Positions 7,507-16,200 of a stretch of DNA of 27,042 bases are shown here, one piece after another (positions within the stretch are counted from its first letter, which is position 1; the number at the start of each line of letters is the position of its first letter). Both the position numbers and the translations under genes were made by a program. The stretch spans positions 1-27,042 of the forward strand of contig JAKITE010000025.1 of NCBI GenBank assembly GCA_021648225.1, written 5' to 3'. Source of the DNA: Paracoccaceae bacterium. GTDB taxonomy: Bacteria > Pseudomonadota > Alphaproteobacteria > Rhodobacterales > Rhodobacteraceae. The notes under the pieces were generated by a model. The model searched no databases, was not told where the DNA came from, and worked only from the letters and a program-made list of their open reading frames with translations.

Positions 7507-9452
7507 CCGCGCAAATCCGGCGGGGTGGCTTCTGCCACCAGCAATTCAACCACCGCGTCGATGTCATGCACAGCTGAACCTTTGGAGCCAAGCCGCCGCA
7601 TCGAGACCGATTTCTCCTCGACCTCGCGCATGCCCACCGCCAAAATCACCGGCACTTTGCCCATGGAATGTTCGCGAACCTTATAGTTGATTTTCTCGTT
7701 ACGCACATCTGCTTCGGCGCGGATCCCTTTTGCCTTCAGTCGCGATACCACCTCCAGCACCCAATCATCCGCATCCGATACAATCGCCGCCACAACCACC
7801 TGACGCGGGGCCAGCCAGAGCGGGAATTTACCGGCGTAATTTTCGATCAATATGCCCAAAAACCGTTCAAAACTGCCCAGCGTGGCGCGGTGCAGCATTA
7901 CCGGCGTATGTTTGTGGCTGTCTTCGCCAATATAAGTCGCACCAAGGCGTTCGGGCACCACAAAATCGGCCTGTAAGGTGCCGAGCTGCCATTCACGGCC
8001 AATCGCGTCGGTCAGCTTGAAATCCAGCTTTGGCCCGTAAAATGCGCCTTCTCCGGGGTCAACTGTATAGGCGTGGCCCAGTGCTTTGATGGCACCCTCC
8101 AGTGCTGCCTCGGCACGGTCCCATACCTCGTCTGAACCGGCACGCACGTCTGGTCGAGTGGAAAATTTGATCTCGAATTCAGCAAAACCCAGGTCTTTAT
8201 AAACGCTGGTCAGCAATTTGATGAATTTCTCGGTTTCCGAGGCGATCTGGTCTTCGGTGCAAAAAATATGCGCGTCATCCTGCGTGAATCCCCGCACCCG
8301 CATCAGCCCGTGCATGGAACCCGAGGGTTCATAGCGGTGACAAGACCCGAATTCGGCCAGCCGATAGGGCAGATCACGATAGGATTTCAACCCTTGATTA
8401 TAGACCTGCACATGGCAGGGGCAATTCATCGGTTTCAGCGCATTGGTGCGCTTTTCATTGGCATGTTCATCATCAATTTCAGTGGTAAACATGTTTTCGC
8501 GGTATTTTTCCCAATGGCCGGATGCTTCCCATAATTTGCGATCCACCACCATGGGGGTGTTGATTTCCAGATAGCCATCATCGTTTTGCCTACGGCGCAT
8601 ATAGTCTTGCAAGGTGCGATAAAGCGTCCAGCCATTGGGGTGCCAGAACACCATGCCGGGGGCCTCTTCCTGAAAATGGAACAGGTCCATCTCGCGGCCC
8701 AAACGCCGGTGATCGCGCTTTTCGGCCTCTTCAATCATGTGCAGATGGGCCTTTAGATCCACCTTGTTGCGAAACGCCACGCCATAAATGCGTTGCAGCA
8801 TTTTGCGGCTGCTATCGCCGCGCCAATAGGCCCCCGCCACCGACATCAACTTAAACGAATCCCCCGGAACCTGACCAGTATGGGCCAGATGCGGCCCGCG
8901 GCACAGATCCTGCCAGTGGCCGTGCCAATACATCCGCAGGTCTTCATCACCCGGGATGCTTTCGATCAGCTCGACCTTATAGGGTTCGTTATTGTCCTGG
9001 TAAAATTTGATGGCGCGGGAACGCTCCCATACTTCGGTGGTGACCGGTTCGCGTTTGTTGATGATCTCGCGCATCTTTTTCTCGATGGTTTTTAGGTCAT
9101 CTTCGGTAAAAGGTTCATCGCGGTCAAAATCATAATACCAGCCGTTTTTAATGACCGGTCCGATGGTGACCTGCACATCGGGCCATAATTCCTGCACTGC
9201 GCGGGCCATGATATGGGCGGCGTCGTGGCGGATTAATTCAAGCGCCTGGGCCTCGTCTTTACTGGTATAAATCTGGAATTCGGCATCGGCATTTATGGGA
9301 ATTGAAAGATCGCTGAATACGCCGTCAATGGCACAAGCAAACGCGGCTTTGCCAAGCGATTTGGAAATATCGCTGGCGATTTCTGCGCCGGTAATACCGG
9401 CTGCATAAGATCGAACAGCACCATCGGGAAGGGAAATTGAAATATCGGCCAT
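7503..9452 (-). CDS. thrS: Threonine--tRNA ligase
   Basis: ThrRS charges tRNA-Thr and edits mis-charged Ser-tRNA-Thr. Domains in order: TGS (residues 1-60; ISLPDGAVRSYAAG), the editing domain with the HxxxH motif HDAAH and the downstream DLCRGPHLAHTG and GAYWRGDS, the class II catalytic core with KPMNCPCHVQVY (a zinc-binding cysteine), RVRGFTQDDAHIF and motif 3 HRATLGSFERFLGILIEN, and the C-terminal anticodon-binding domain with VRNEKINYKVREH. The frame extends 11 codons further upstream, but I start at the ATG at 9450-9452, which begins MADISISLPDG as family members do and has AAAGGATT upstream. This gives 649 residues, the usual size. Confidence 0.95.
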   Translation of the reverse strand: MADISISLPDGAVRSYAAGITGAEIASDISKSLGKAAFACAIDGVFSDLSIPINADAEFQIYTSKDEAQALELIRHDAAHIMARAVQELWPDVQVTIGPVIKNGWYYDFDRDEPFTEDDLKTIEKKMREIINKREPVTTEVWERSRAIKFYQDNNEPYKVELIESIPGDEDLRMYWHGHWQDLCRGPHLAHTGQVPGDSFKLMSVAGAYWRGDSSRKMLQRIYGVAFRNKVDLKAHLHMIEEAEKRDHRRLGREMDLFHFQEEAPGMVFWHPNGWTLYRTLQDYMRRRQNDDGYLEINTPMVVDRKLWEASGHWEKYRENMFTTEIDDEHANEKRTNALKPMNCPCHVQVYNQGLKSYRDLPYRLAEFGSCHRYEPSGSMHGLMRVRGFTQDDAHIFCTEDQIASETEKFIKLLTSVYKDLGFAEFEIKFSTRPDVRAGSDEVWDRAEAALEGAIKALGHAYTVDPGEGAFYGPKLDFKLTDAIGREWQLGTLQADFVVPERLGATYIGEDSHKHTPVMLHRATLGSFERFLGILIENYAGKFPLWLAPRQVVVAAIVSDADDWVLEVVSRLKAKGIRAEADVRNEKINYKVREHSMGKVPVILAVGMREVEEKSVSMRRLGSKGSAVHDIDAVVELLVAEATPPDLRG

Positions 9453-9515
9453 ATCAGGCGAATCCTTTTGTGTTTTGGCGCCCACGAAACGCCCGGTTAC
9501 AGTTTTGTCGGCTTG

Positions 9516-9544
9516 GGTTTACCAACTGGTTGACGGATGTCAAC
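9516..9544 (-). promoter_or_regulatory. Candidate thrS promoter with an overlapping inverted repeat
   Basis: A perfect -35 TTGACA on the minus strand (9538-9543) lies 16 bp from a poor -10, TAAACC (9516-9521). The -35 is embedded in a perfect inverted repeat, GTTGAC-N4-GTCAAC (9529-9544), which has the look of an operator that would block polymerase when bound. Confidence 0.4.
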
Positions 9545-9706
9545 AATCAGCAATTCGTTTTGTTTACCATATATTTATGGGTAGCCGTGATTATGCTGTC
9601 AAACAAAAGCCATAATTGCTCAATAGTGTTGATAAGTAGCGAAAAAACAAGTAAGCAAGGCGTAGCCCCGTTTGGGCAACGTAAAATTTGTAAATGAGGA
9701 TGTATT

Positions 9707-10174
9707 ATGATTGAAGATTCAAACCCCCCCAAAAAATCGATTGACCGGCGTAATATGCTGCGCAAAATTGGTTTGACGGCAACAGCATTATATATCGTGC
9801 CTGGGATGACCACACTTTCGACCGTTTCGGCCAAGGGCCGTAGCTCTAACAACTCTGATGCAAGCGCTTCCAGCCCAAGCGTTTCCAGCCCGAGCAGTTC
9901 GGACCCAAGTGTGTCCAGCCCAAGCAGTTCGGACCCAAGCGTTTCCAGCCCAAGTGCTTCTGAGCCAAGCTGCTCAGTCCCTAGTGATTCCGGCCCCAGC
10001 GGTTCTGGCCCCAGCGGCTCCGGCCCAAGTGGCTCCGGCCCAAGCGGTTCTGGCCCCAGCGGTTCCGGCCCAAGTGGTTCCGGCCCCAGCGGTTCTGGCC
10101 CAAGCGGTTCCGGCCCAAGCGACGCTTGTGTTGTAGATCCAGGCCCGGTTCCAGAAGTTATTATCTGGGACTGA
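9707..10174 (+). CDS. Tat-signal protein with a long PSxSx pentapeptide repeat
   Basis: This 155-residue protein begins with a twin-arginine signal: DRRNMLRKIGLTATALYIVP (Arg14-Arg15), followed by a moderately hydrophobic segment and a likely cleavage region near TVSAKG. After a short Ser/Asn linker come 16 consecutive pentapeptides of the form P-S-x-S-x. The first eight vary (PSVSS, PSSSD, PSASE, PSCSV, PSDSG) and the last eight are identical PSGSG. The tail, PSDAC followed by VVDPGPVPEVIIWD, carries one of only two cysteines in the mature part. GAGGATGT precedes the ATG and a strong terminator follows, so it is a single-gene unit. No enzyme domain is visible. An unfolded, perhaps surface-linked or glycosylated Ser/Pro/Gly stalk is possible, but its function is unknown. 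Confidence 0.75.
   Translation: MIEDSNPPKKSIDRRNMLRKIGLTATALYIVPGMTTLSTVSAKGRSSNNSDASASSPSVSSPSSSDPSVSSPSSSDPSVSSPSASEPSCSVPSDSGPSGSGPSGSGPSGSGPSGSGPSGSGPSGSGPSGSGPSGSGPSDACVVDPGPVPEVIIWD
9875..10114 (+). repeat. Sixteen in-frame 15-bp tandem repeats coding PSxSx
   Basis: The tract is exactly 240 bp, 16 units of 15 bp. The last eight units (9995-10114) all encode PSGSG but alternate CCC/CCA, AGC/AGT, GGT/GGC and TCT/TCC at third positions. Units are therefore similar but not identical in DNA. Unit gain or loss would keep the frame. Confidence 0.9.
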
Positions 10175-10198
10175 TCTTTGATCTAAATTAATTAAGAA

Positions 10199-10228
10199 AC
10201 GCCGCCAATATTGGTGGCGTTTTTTTTT
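10199..10228 (+). terminator. Rho-independent terminator after the Tat-signal gene
   Basis: The sequence ACGCCGCCA-ATAT-TGGTGGCGT forms a 9-bp stem with one G-U pair (10199-10220), followed by a run of eight T residues. It lies 24 bp after the stop codon. Confidence 0.88.
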
Positions 10229-10373
10229 GGTGTTGCACAATGTGGCGTTTGCAGGGTTTGCTATGACGCAGCTGGTATTTGCTCCGGATCAACCCCCTAA
10301 CACCCTTTTCCTGAAAAGATAAAGTAGGGTTTTCCTTCGACGGGTTTGTGATGTTTGACGCCGGTTTGGGCTT

Positions 10374-10402
10374 TTGAGTGCCATGCAGGTTGGATATATA
10401 AT
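10374..10402 (+). promoter_or_regulatory. Sigma-70 promoter for the ABHD10-like hydrolase gene
   Basis: TTGAGT (10374-10379), a 17-bp spacer and the perfect -10 TATAAT (10397-10402) lie 25 bp before the ATG at 10428. A TTG that could extend the reading frame upstream sits inside this -35, which argues against that longer start. Confidence 0.7.
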
Positions 10403-10427
10403 AGCAAACCAGCGAAGGAATTTCAGT

Positions 10428-11210
10428 ATGGGCAAGCTTCAGTTTTTTGAAACCGATCAAGGGCGACGGCTGGCTTATCATCAATCATTGCAGCAATCCG
10501 ATGCTGCGGGCATTGTATTTCTCGGCGGGTTTCATTCCGATATGCAAGGCACCAAAGCCCTGTTTCTTGAAGACTGGGCGCAGGCGCAAGGCAGGTCGTT
10601 TTTGCGGTTTGATTATTCCGGCCATGGCCAGTCTTCGGGCGATTTCACCGACGGGTCTATTGGTGAATGGGCACAAGATGCAGTAGCCATTATTAATGCT
10701 CTGACCACAGGCCCGCAGGTTTTGGTCGGGTCTTCGATGGGGGGCTGGATTGCGCTAATTCTAGCAAAATTCATGCCCGAACAGGTTGCGGGGTTGGTTG
10801 GCATTGCTGCCGCGCCTGATTTTACCGAAGATTCGATGTGGGCAGGGTTTGATGATGATCAACGCCAGCAGCTTGCAGCAAACGGGCGGGTTGAATTGCC
10901 CTCGGAATATGACGCCCCCTATATCATCACCGAAAAACTGATAAATGACGGCCGCAATCAACTGGTGTTGCGCGACCCGCTTTCGTTGCCTTTTCCGACG
11001 TGGTTTTTGCAAGGCACCGCTGATAAAGACGTGGACCAATCGGTGGCTTTGCGGTTGCTGGAACACGCATCGGGCGATGACATCCGCCTGACGCTGCTCA
11101 AGGGCGCGGATCACCGGTTTAGCACAGCGGAATGTCTGACAACTATTTGCGAGGCCATCCTTCAGGTATCGGCGCGCAGCAATTCCAGAAACCCGAGCGA
11201 AAAATTGTAA
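10428..11210 (+). CDS. Alpha/beta hydrolase, ABHD10-like serine hydrolase/thioesterase
   Basis: This 260-residue alpha/beta hydrolase shows the catalytic triad: Ser103 in GSSMGG, an acid at Asp199 or Asp201 in GTADKDV, and His229 in GADHRFS. The stretch VFLGGFHSDMQGTKALFLED, then RFDYSGHGQSSGDF, then QVLVGSSMGGWIALILA is strikingly like human mitochondrial ABHD10 (GFxSDMxGxKA, FDYSGxGxSxG, LVGSSxGGW), a depalmitoylase and glucuronide esterase. Alphaproteobacteria are the expected source of that mitochondrial gene. There is no signal peptide, so it is cytoplasmic. The start was set at the ATG with GAAGGAA 7 nt upstream. Its natural substrate in bacteria is unknown. Its 3' end overlaps the convergent PfpI-like gene by 49 bp. 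Confidence 0.85.
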   Translation: MGKLQFFETDQGRRLAYHQSLQQSDAAGIVFLGGFHSDMQGTKALFLEDWAQAQGRSFLRFDYSGHGQSSGDFTDGSIGEWAQDAVAIINALTTGPQVLVGSSMGGWIALILAKFMPEQVAGLVGIAAAPDFTEDSMWAGFDDDQRQQLAANGRVELPSEYDAPYIITEKLINDGRNQLVLRDPLSLPFPTWFLQGTADKDVDQSVALRLLEHASGDDIRLTLLKGADHRFSTAECLTTICEAILQVSARSNSRNPSEKL

Positions 11211-11917
11211 ATATCGCCGGGCCAACGGGCTGAAATATAATTGCCGTCACGCACGCTAAACCCGCGTTTCAGTTTTGCCATACTATCGCGGCGAATCGGG
11301 TTTTTGCCGGAAAGAAAATCCGCAGGGTCAGCCAGCACAGCCCGCACTTCTTCCTCGACCGTGATCGGATAGGTCAGAAAATAATCATCCATTAACGGCT
11401 TGGTCATGTTATAGGCAATCAACTCCTGTTTTCGCAAAAGCGCCGTGGTTTTGCGCCCATGTAAAACCGATTTTCCGGTGTTTGGGTCAATGCTGCGTGC
11501 TGCAGCCACCACCCCGTGACAGACCGCACCAACCACTTTGTCAGCCGCAAAAAAATCAACAATCCGGCTTTGCAAAACCTCGGATTCCAGAAAAACCCTG
11601 ATACCTTTTGCGTGGCCACCGGGCAGGATCAGCCCGTCATAATCCTCAACCTTGATGGCCGAATAAGGCATCGGATTTTGAAAGGCGCTGTCGTTCAGCA
11701 TTTCCACATAGGCATCCTGCGCATCTTGGCGCGCCACCAGAAATTTTGCCAAAAAGCCGAAATAATCGCCCTTGAGCATATGTTCATCTGCCGCGCCCAT
11801 GGTGCCGGTATCGGTGGCAAAATGCACGTCGATGCCGGCATTTGAAAGTATCTGCCATGGCAAGGCGACCTCGGACGGGTCAAAATCGGTGGTGCTGGTG
11901 GCGATCAGGATTTTCAT
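11162..11917 (-). CDS. DJ-1/PfpI superfamily (type 1 glutamine amidotransferase-like) protein
   Basis: This 251-residue cytoplasmic protein has a class I GATase-like fold: an N-terminal MKILIATSTT strand, DYDGLILPGGHAKGIR, and the nucleophile elbow AVCHGVVAAAR with Cys133. The insertion at about residues 45-85 and the long C-terminal part resemble the larger Hsp31-like or ThiJ branch (glyoxalase III or deglycase activities reported for relatives) more than short PfpI proteases. A full catalytic triad cannot be confirmed from sequence alone. Its ATG overlaps the TGA of the preceding small membrane gene (ATGA), so the two are translationally coupled. Its last 49 bp are antisense to the ABHD10-like gene. 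Confidence 0.8.
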   Translation of the reverse strand: MKILIATSTTDFDPSEVALPWQILSNAGIDVHFATDTGTMGAADEHMLKGDYFGFLAKFLVARQDAQDAYVEMLNDSAFQNPMPYSAIKVEDYDGLILPGGHAKGIRVFLESEVLQSRIVDFFAADKVVGAVCHGVVAAARSIDPNTGKSVLHGRKTTALLRKQELIAYNMTKPLMDDYFLTYPITVEEEVRAVLADPADFLSGKNPIRRDSMAKLKRGFSVRDGNYISARWPGDIYNFSLGFLELLRADT

Positions 11918-12129
11918 GACATCAACACGCCAACAGTGGCCGCCGCAAGCCCGATAAAGGCAATGCCAAGCGACGCCGTGTTCAGCGCCACCAGCGTTTG
12001 TATCCGGTCTTTGGTATCACTGCCTGCATCCGCATCCCGTTTGATGCCGCGCGCCATCCACACGCAATAGCCAATGCCGACCAGCCCCAAAACCGCCAAT
12101 ACTGCGCCGCCATAAACCATATATTGCAT
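11914..12129 (-). CDS. Small two-helix inner-membrane protein
   Basis: This 71-residue protein has two hydrophobic segments, about residues 3-25 (YMVYGGAVLAVLGLVGIGYC) and 48-70 (TASLGIAFIGLAAATVGVLM), joined by a basic then acidic loop (ARGIKRDADAGSDTKDR). I set the start at the internal ATG because GGAGGGG lies 6 nt upstream; the frame could extend seven codons further. It is coupled by ATGA overlap to the DJ-1/PfpI-like gene. I do not recognise a named family, and its role is unknown. Confidence 0.75.
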   Translation of the reverse strand: MQYMVYGGAVLAVLGLVGIGYCVWMARGIKRDADAGSDTKDRIQTLVALNTASLGIAFIGLAAATVGVLMS

Positions 12130-12187
12130 AAGTGCCCCTCCGTTTTGCACTGGATATTTCAGCGAGGCGAATTAGGCAAGCATGGTC

Positions 12188-12216
12188 TTGTCGTCGGGGA
12201 TGCTTGTCGATATTGT
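12188..12216 (+). promoter_or_regulatory. Candidate gapR promoter
   Basis: TTGTCG (12188-12193) and TATTGT (12211-12216) are 17 bp apart and end 34 bp before the gapR ATG. Each matches consensus at four of six bases. Confidence 0.4.
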
Positions 12217-12250
12217 CCGGCTTCCACAATCAGGCAAACGGGGCAGTAAA

Positions 12251-12523
12251 ATGAACGAAACCATTGAAAATGACGACATCCAGCAAAGCACCTATCGGGT
12301 TACCTCGGCTGAATTACGCAGCTTTGTAGAGCGGTTCGAGCGGCTGGAGATCGAGAAAAAAGACATCGCAGACCAGCAAAAAGAGGTGATGGCCGAGGCC
12401 AAATCCCGTGGCTATGACACCAAAATCCTGCGTAAAATCGTGGTGTTACGCAAAAAAGACCCGCAAGAGATTTCCGAAGAAGAAGCCGTGCTGGACATGT
12501 ATAAAGAAGCCTTGGGCATGTAA
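12251..12523 (+). CDS. gapR: GapR-family (DUF2312) DNA-binding protein
   Basis: This 90-residue protein matches the DUF2312/GapR family: TSAELRSFVERFERLEIEKK, then AEAKSRGYDTKILRKIVVLR and EEEAVLDMYKEALG. In Caulobacter GapR is an essential nucleoid-associated protein that clamps overtwisted DNA ahead of replication and transcription and stimulates topoisomerases. The family is almost restricted to Alphaproteobacteria. The start was set at the ATG because the extra upstream codons of the open frame run through the candidate promoter. The TauE-like gene follows after only 16 bp. Confidence 0.9.
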   Translation: MNETIENDDIQQSTYRVTSAELRSFVERFERLEIEKKDIADQQKEVMAEAKSRGYDTKILRKIVVLRKKDPQEISEEEAVLDMYKEALGM

Positions 12524-12539
12524 CCCCCGGGGGGGCAGG

Positions 12540-13271
12540 TTGGATTTAACCACCTTAGATTATGGCTATATCGCCTTGGCGGCGCTGTTGGTGGGGTTTA
12601 CCAAAACCTCGGTTGGTGGCGTGGGCATTCTGGCGGTATTGCTGATGGCCTTGGCCATTCCGGGCAAGGCATCCCCCGGGGTGCTGCTGCCGATGCTGAT
12701 TGTCGCGGATATTTTTGCGGTAGTTTATTATCGGCGCCATTGTCAGTGGGGCATATTGTTAAAGCTGTTTCCACTGGCAGCGGTTGGCGTTTTGGTCGGA
12801 TATTTTACGGTTAACCTTATTCCGGCATGGGTGTTTCAACAGGCGATTGGCTATATCATCCTGACCATGCTGGTGCTGGAAATTGCGATATCAAAACAAC
12901 GACTTACCCGTTTTGGCGGCTGGGTTTTAACCGGGTTTGTCGGGGTTTTTGCCGGTATCGCCACCATGGTTGCCAATGCAGCTGGCCCGATATTTGGTAT
13001 TTACCTGTTGCAAATGGGCCTGAATAAAAAAGATTTTGTCGGCACGCGCAGCTGGTTTTTCCTGATTGTAAATCTGTTCAAGGTGCCGTTTTCGGTTAAT
13101 CTTGGCTTGATCACAACCGAATCGCTCCAGCTTAATCTTATGTTTATTCCGGTTATTTTTATCGGCGCGGTGCTGGGCAAAATCGTGCTTGGCTATCTGA
13201 ATTTTACGGCGTTCAAATGGCTGATCCGCGCGGCCGTGATTGTTGCAGCTTTTCGGTTGATCCTGTTTTAG
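12540..13271 (+). CDS. TauE/SafE-family sulfite/organosulfonate exporter-like membrane protein
   Basis: This 243-residue integral membrane protein has about eight hydrophobic segments and the TauE/SafE signatures GFTKTSVGGVGILAV near the N-terminus and the repeated half near GFVGVFAGIATMVANAAGP. The family includes exporters or importers of sulfite, taurine-derived sulfonates and sulfoacetate; the substrate here cannot be read from sequence. The frame is open back to 12408, but that part overlaps gapR and encodes Cys- and Lys-rich nonsense. The first sensible start is the TTG at 12540 (LDLTTLDYG), directly after the G-rich run GGGGGGGCAGG. It probably forms an operon with gapR. It ends 8 bp from the convergent putA. 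Confidence 0.83.
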   Translation: MDLTTLDYGYIALAALLVGFTKTSVGGVGILAVLLMALAIPGKASPGVLLPMLIVADIFAVVYYRRHCQWGILLKLFPLAAVGVLVGYFTVNLIPAWVFQQAIGYIILTMLVLEIAISKQRLTRFGGWVLTGFVGVFAGIATMVANAAGPIFGIYLLQMGLNKKDFVGTRSWFFLIVNLFKVPFSVNLGLITTESLQLNLMFIPVIFIGAVLGKIVLGYLNFTAFKWLIRAAVIVAAFRLILF

Positions 13272-13279
13272 GAGGCAAC

Positions 13280-16200
13280 TCAACTAGCCGCCAACAACGA
13301 TGTATTCCCCCCCGACGCGGTGGTATCAATGCAGATATGGCGCTCGATATGATATCGCGCAGGGGTATTTTTTTCAAAAATCAGCGGAATTAACGGACCG
13401 TCGCGGCTTGCCAGGCTTATGCGGATTTCCCGCGCACAATCGACATCACCCCAGTAAACCACCCCGTCAAACCCGTGCAATTGACTGAAATCGCAGATGC
13501 CAAGCGCAATAACCGCTTGGCAACCTTGGGCTTGGGCTTCGGATTTTTGCTGTTTGGCAGAATTCATATCCGGCCCGAGGCACAGAATTACCCCGCGCGG
13601 ATAGGCAGATAATCGATTGCTTTCGCCGGTTGGGCCGGGCATGGCGGCAGTATGGACCGGCTGGTTTTGCTCCGGCTTTGACAGCTGGTTGATCGTGTTT
13701 TGCACATTATTGCTGACGGGACCAAGGGTGCTGATATCTTGCTGTTTTGCCTGTGTTAACCGGCCCAGATAATGCGGCCCGCCTGCTTTGGGACCGGTGC
13801 CCGACAGCCCTTCGCCGCCAAACGGTTGCGACCCTACCGTGGCCCCGATTTGATTACGATTAACGTAAATATTGCCAGCACAAATACGGCTGGTAATTTG
13901 CTGCACCCGATCATCAATGCGGCTGTGCAAGCCAAAGGTCAACCCGTATTGGCTGGCGTTGATGGCATCGACCACCGTGTCAATCTCGTCAGATGTAAAG
14001 GTGGCGATATGCAAAACCGGACCAAAAACCTCCTCGTCCAGATCGGCAATTCCGTTAATACCGATCAAGCTGGGGGATATAAAATTACCGTCGGTTTCGG
14101 GGTGGCTTTCAAATAAAACCCGCCCGTCAGCGCGGGCCAATTCGATATATTCCGATATTTTCTGCCGGGCAGTTGCATCAATCACCGGCCCGATATCCGT
14201 GTCTATTTGCCATGGGTCCGCCTGTTTCAGCTCTGCCATGGCGCCGATCAGCATGGTTTTGAAATCTGCAAAAATATCCTGCTGCACATATAAAATCCGC
14301 AAGGCTGAACACCGCTGCCCTGCGCTTTGAAATGCGGAAATAATCACATCGCGCGTGGCTTGTTCAAACAGGCTGGTGCTGTCGACAATCATGGCATTGA
14401 TGCCGCCGGTTTCGGCAATCAGCGGTGCAAATGGTGAAAGGTTTTTCGCCATGCTGCGGTTGATATGCTGGGCCGTGGCGGTTGATCCGGTAAAGCAAAT
14501 TCCGTTTATACGCGGATTGCCGGAAAGCGCCGCGCCAATTACCGCGCCTTGGCCGGGCAAATATTGCAACGCGGCTTTCGGCACGCCGGCCTGATGCAGT
14601 ATCTGCACCATCCTGAACCCGATTATGGGCGTGGCTTCGGCCGGTTTGGCGATCACGGCGTTGCCCGCCGCCAAGCCAGCGCTGATCTGACCGCAAAATA
14701 TCGCCAGCGGGAAATTCCACGGGGAAATACAGGCAATGACCCCCAATGCTGGCTGTTTCAGGTTCTGGATTTCATCCGCGTAATAGCGCATGAAATCCAC
14801 CGCCTCGCGTAATTCCCCGATGGCATCGGCAAGTGTTTTTCCAGCTTCACGCGCCAAAAGCGCATAAAACTCAGCGCTGTTCTGTTCCAGTAATTCGGCT
14901 GCTTTACGCAAAATGTCGGCGCGGGTCTGTGGGCTGGCCTGCCATGGTTTTGCATCACGGATTGCGGTTTTGCTGTCTTCCGGACTGGCCTCGATAACCA
15001 CGCCAACCTGCTGGGTTGGCAGCGCAGGATTGGTGATTTCCAGGCGGGTTCCGTTGGTATTTTCCGAAACCATTAACGGCCCCGCCTGCCAAAGGGTGTT
15101 TGCAAATACCGCACGAGATTTGGTGATATGTGCCACCACTTGCGGATCGGTAATATCATAACCGCTGGAATTTTCACGCGGCGCAAATATTTCACAAGGC
15201 GCAGCAATTTTGGGATTGGCGGCATTTCCCAGAAAGGCTTCAGCCTGTAAAAACGGGTCCGCTGCCACAATTTCCGGCGCAATATCCGCATCGACAATCT
15301 GGTTGACAAACGAGCTGTTGGCCCCGTTTTCCAGCAACCGCCGCACCAGATAGGCCAGCAAATCCCGATGTGCCCCCACCGGCGCATAAATGCGGCAACG
15401 GGTTTTTTCGCGGCTGTGAACCGTATCATGCAGGGCCTCGCCCATGCCATGCAGGCGTTGAAATTCAAAGCTGTCTTCGGTCTTTGCCATATGCAAAATC
15501 GCCGCTACGGTATGGGCGTTATGGGTGGCAAATTGCGGGTAAATCCGGTCGTTCAGCTGCAATAATTGCCGCGCGCAGGCGATATAGGAAATATCGGTGG
15601 AGACCTTGCGGGTAAAAACCGGATAACCGTCCAGCCCCTCGACCTGCGCCAGTTTAATCTCGGTATCCCAATAAGCCCCCTTGACCAGCCGCACCATGAT
15701 ACGCCGGTCAAGCCGCTTGGCCAGCGCGTGCAGCCAGTCAATCACATAAGCCGCGCGCGGGCCATAGGCCTGAATTACCACGCCAAACCCGTGCCAGCCT
15801 TGCAGGGATTTATCCGACAGAACCAGCTCGATCACATCCAGCGAAAGATCCAGCCGCGCGGCTTCTTCGGCATCGATGTTAAAGCCCATATTGCCTGCTT
15901 TGGCCTGTTGCGCCAGTTGCAAAACCCGAGGGGCCAATTCTGCCAGAACCCGGTCGCGCTGGCTGTATTCATAGCGTGGGTGCAACGCGGATAGCTTGAT
16001 CGAAATGCCGGGATTATTGCGAATATCCGCATCGGTGCATTGATCCGAAACCGTTGCGATGGCATCGGCATAGGCCTTTTGGTATTTAGCCGCATCAGCC
16101 TTGGTAATCGCGGCCTCGCCCAGCATATCATAGGAATAGGTATAGCCGTCTTTTTCAGCAATTCCGGCGCGTTTCAAGGCCTCGGGAATATCGCGACCCA

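Noticed and set aside
9875..10114. Possible CRISPR array
   Set aside because: Units are contiguous 15-bp coding repeats without spacers.
9858..10240. Alternative frames through the pentapeptide tract on both strands
   Set aside because: They are Ala/Pro/Gly-rich by-products of the 15-bp repeat; only the frame with the Tat signal has a ribosome-binding site and an independent N-terminus.
12408..12539. Extended N-terminus of the TauE-like protein
   Set aside because: It lies out of frame inside gapR and encodes an implausible Cys/Lys-rich sequence; the TTG at 12540 fits the family start.
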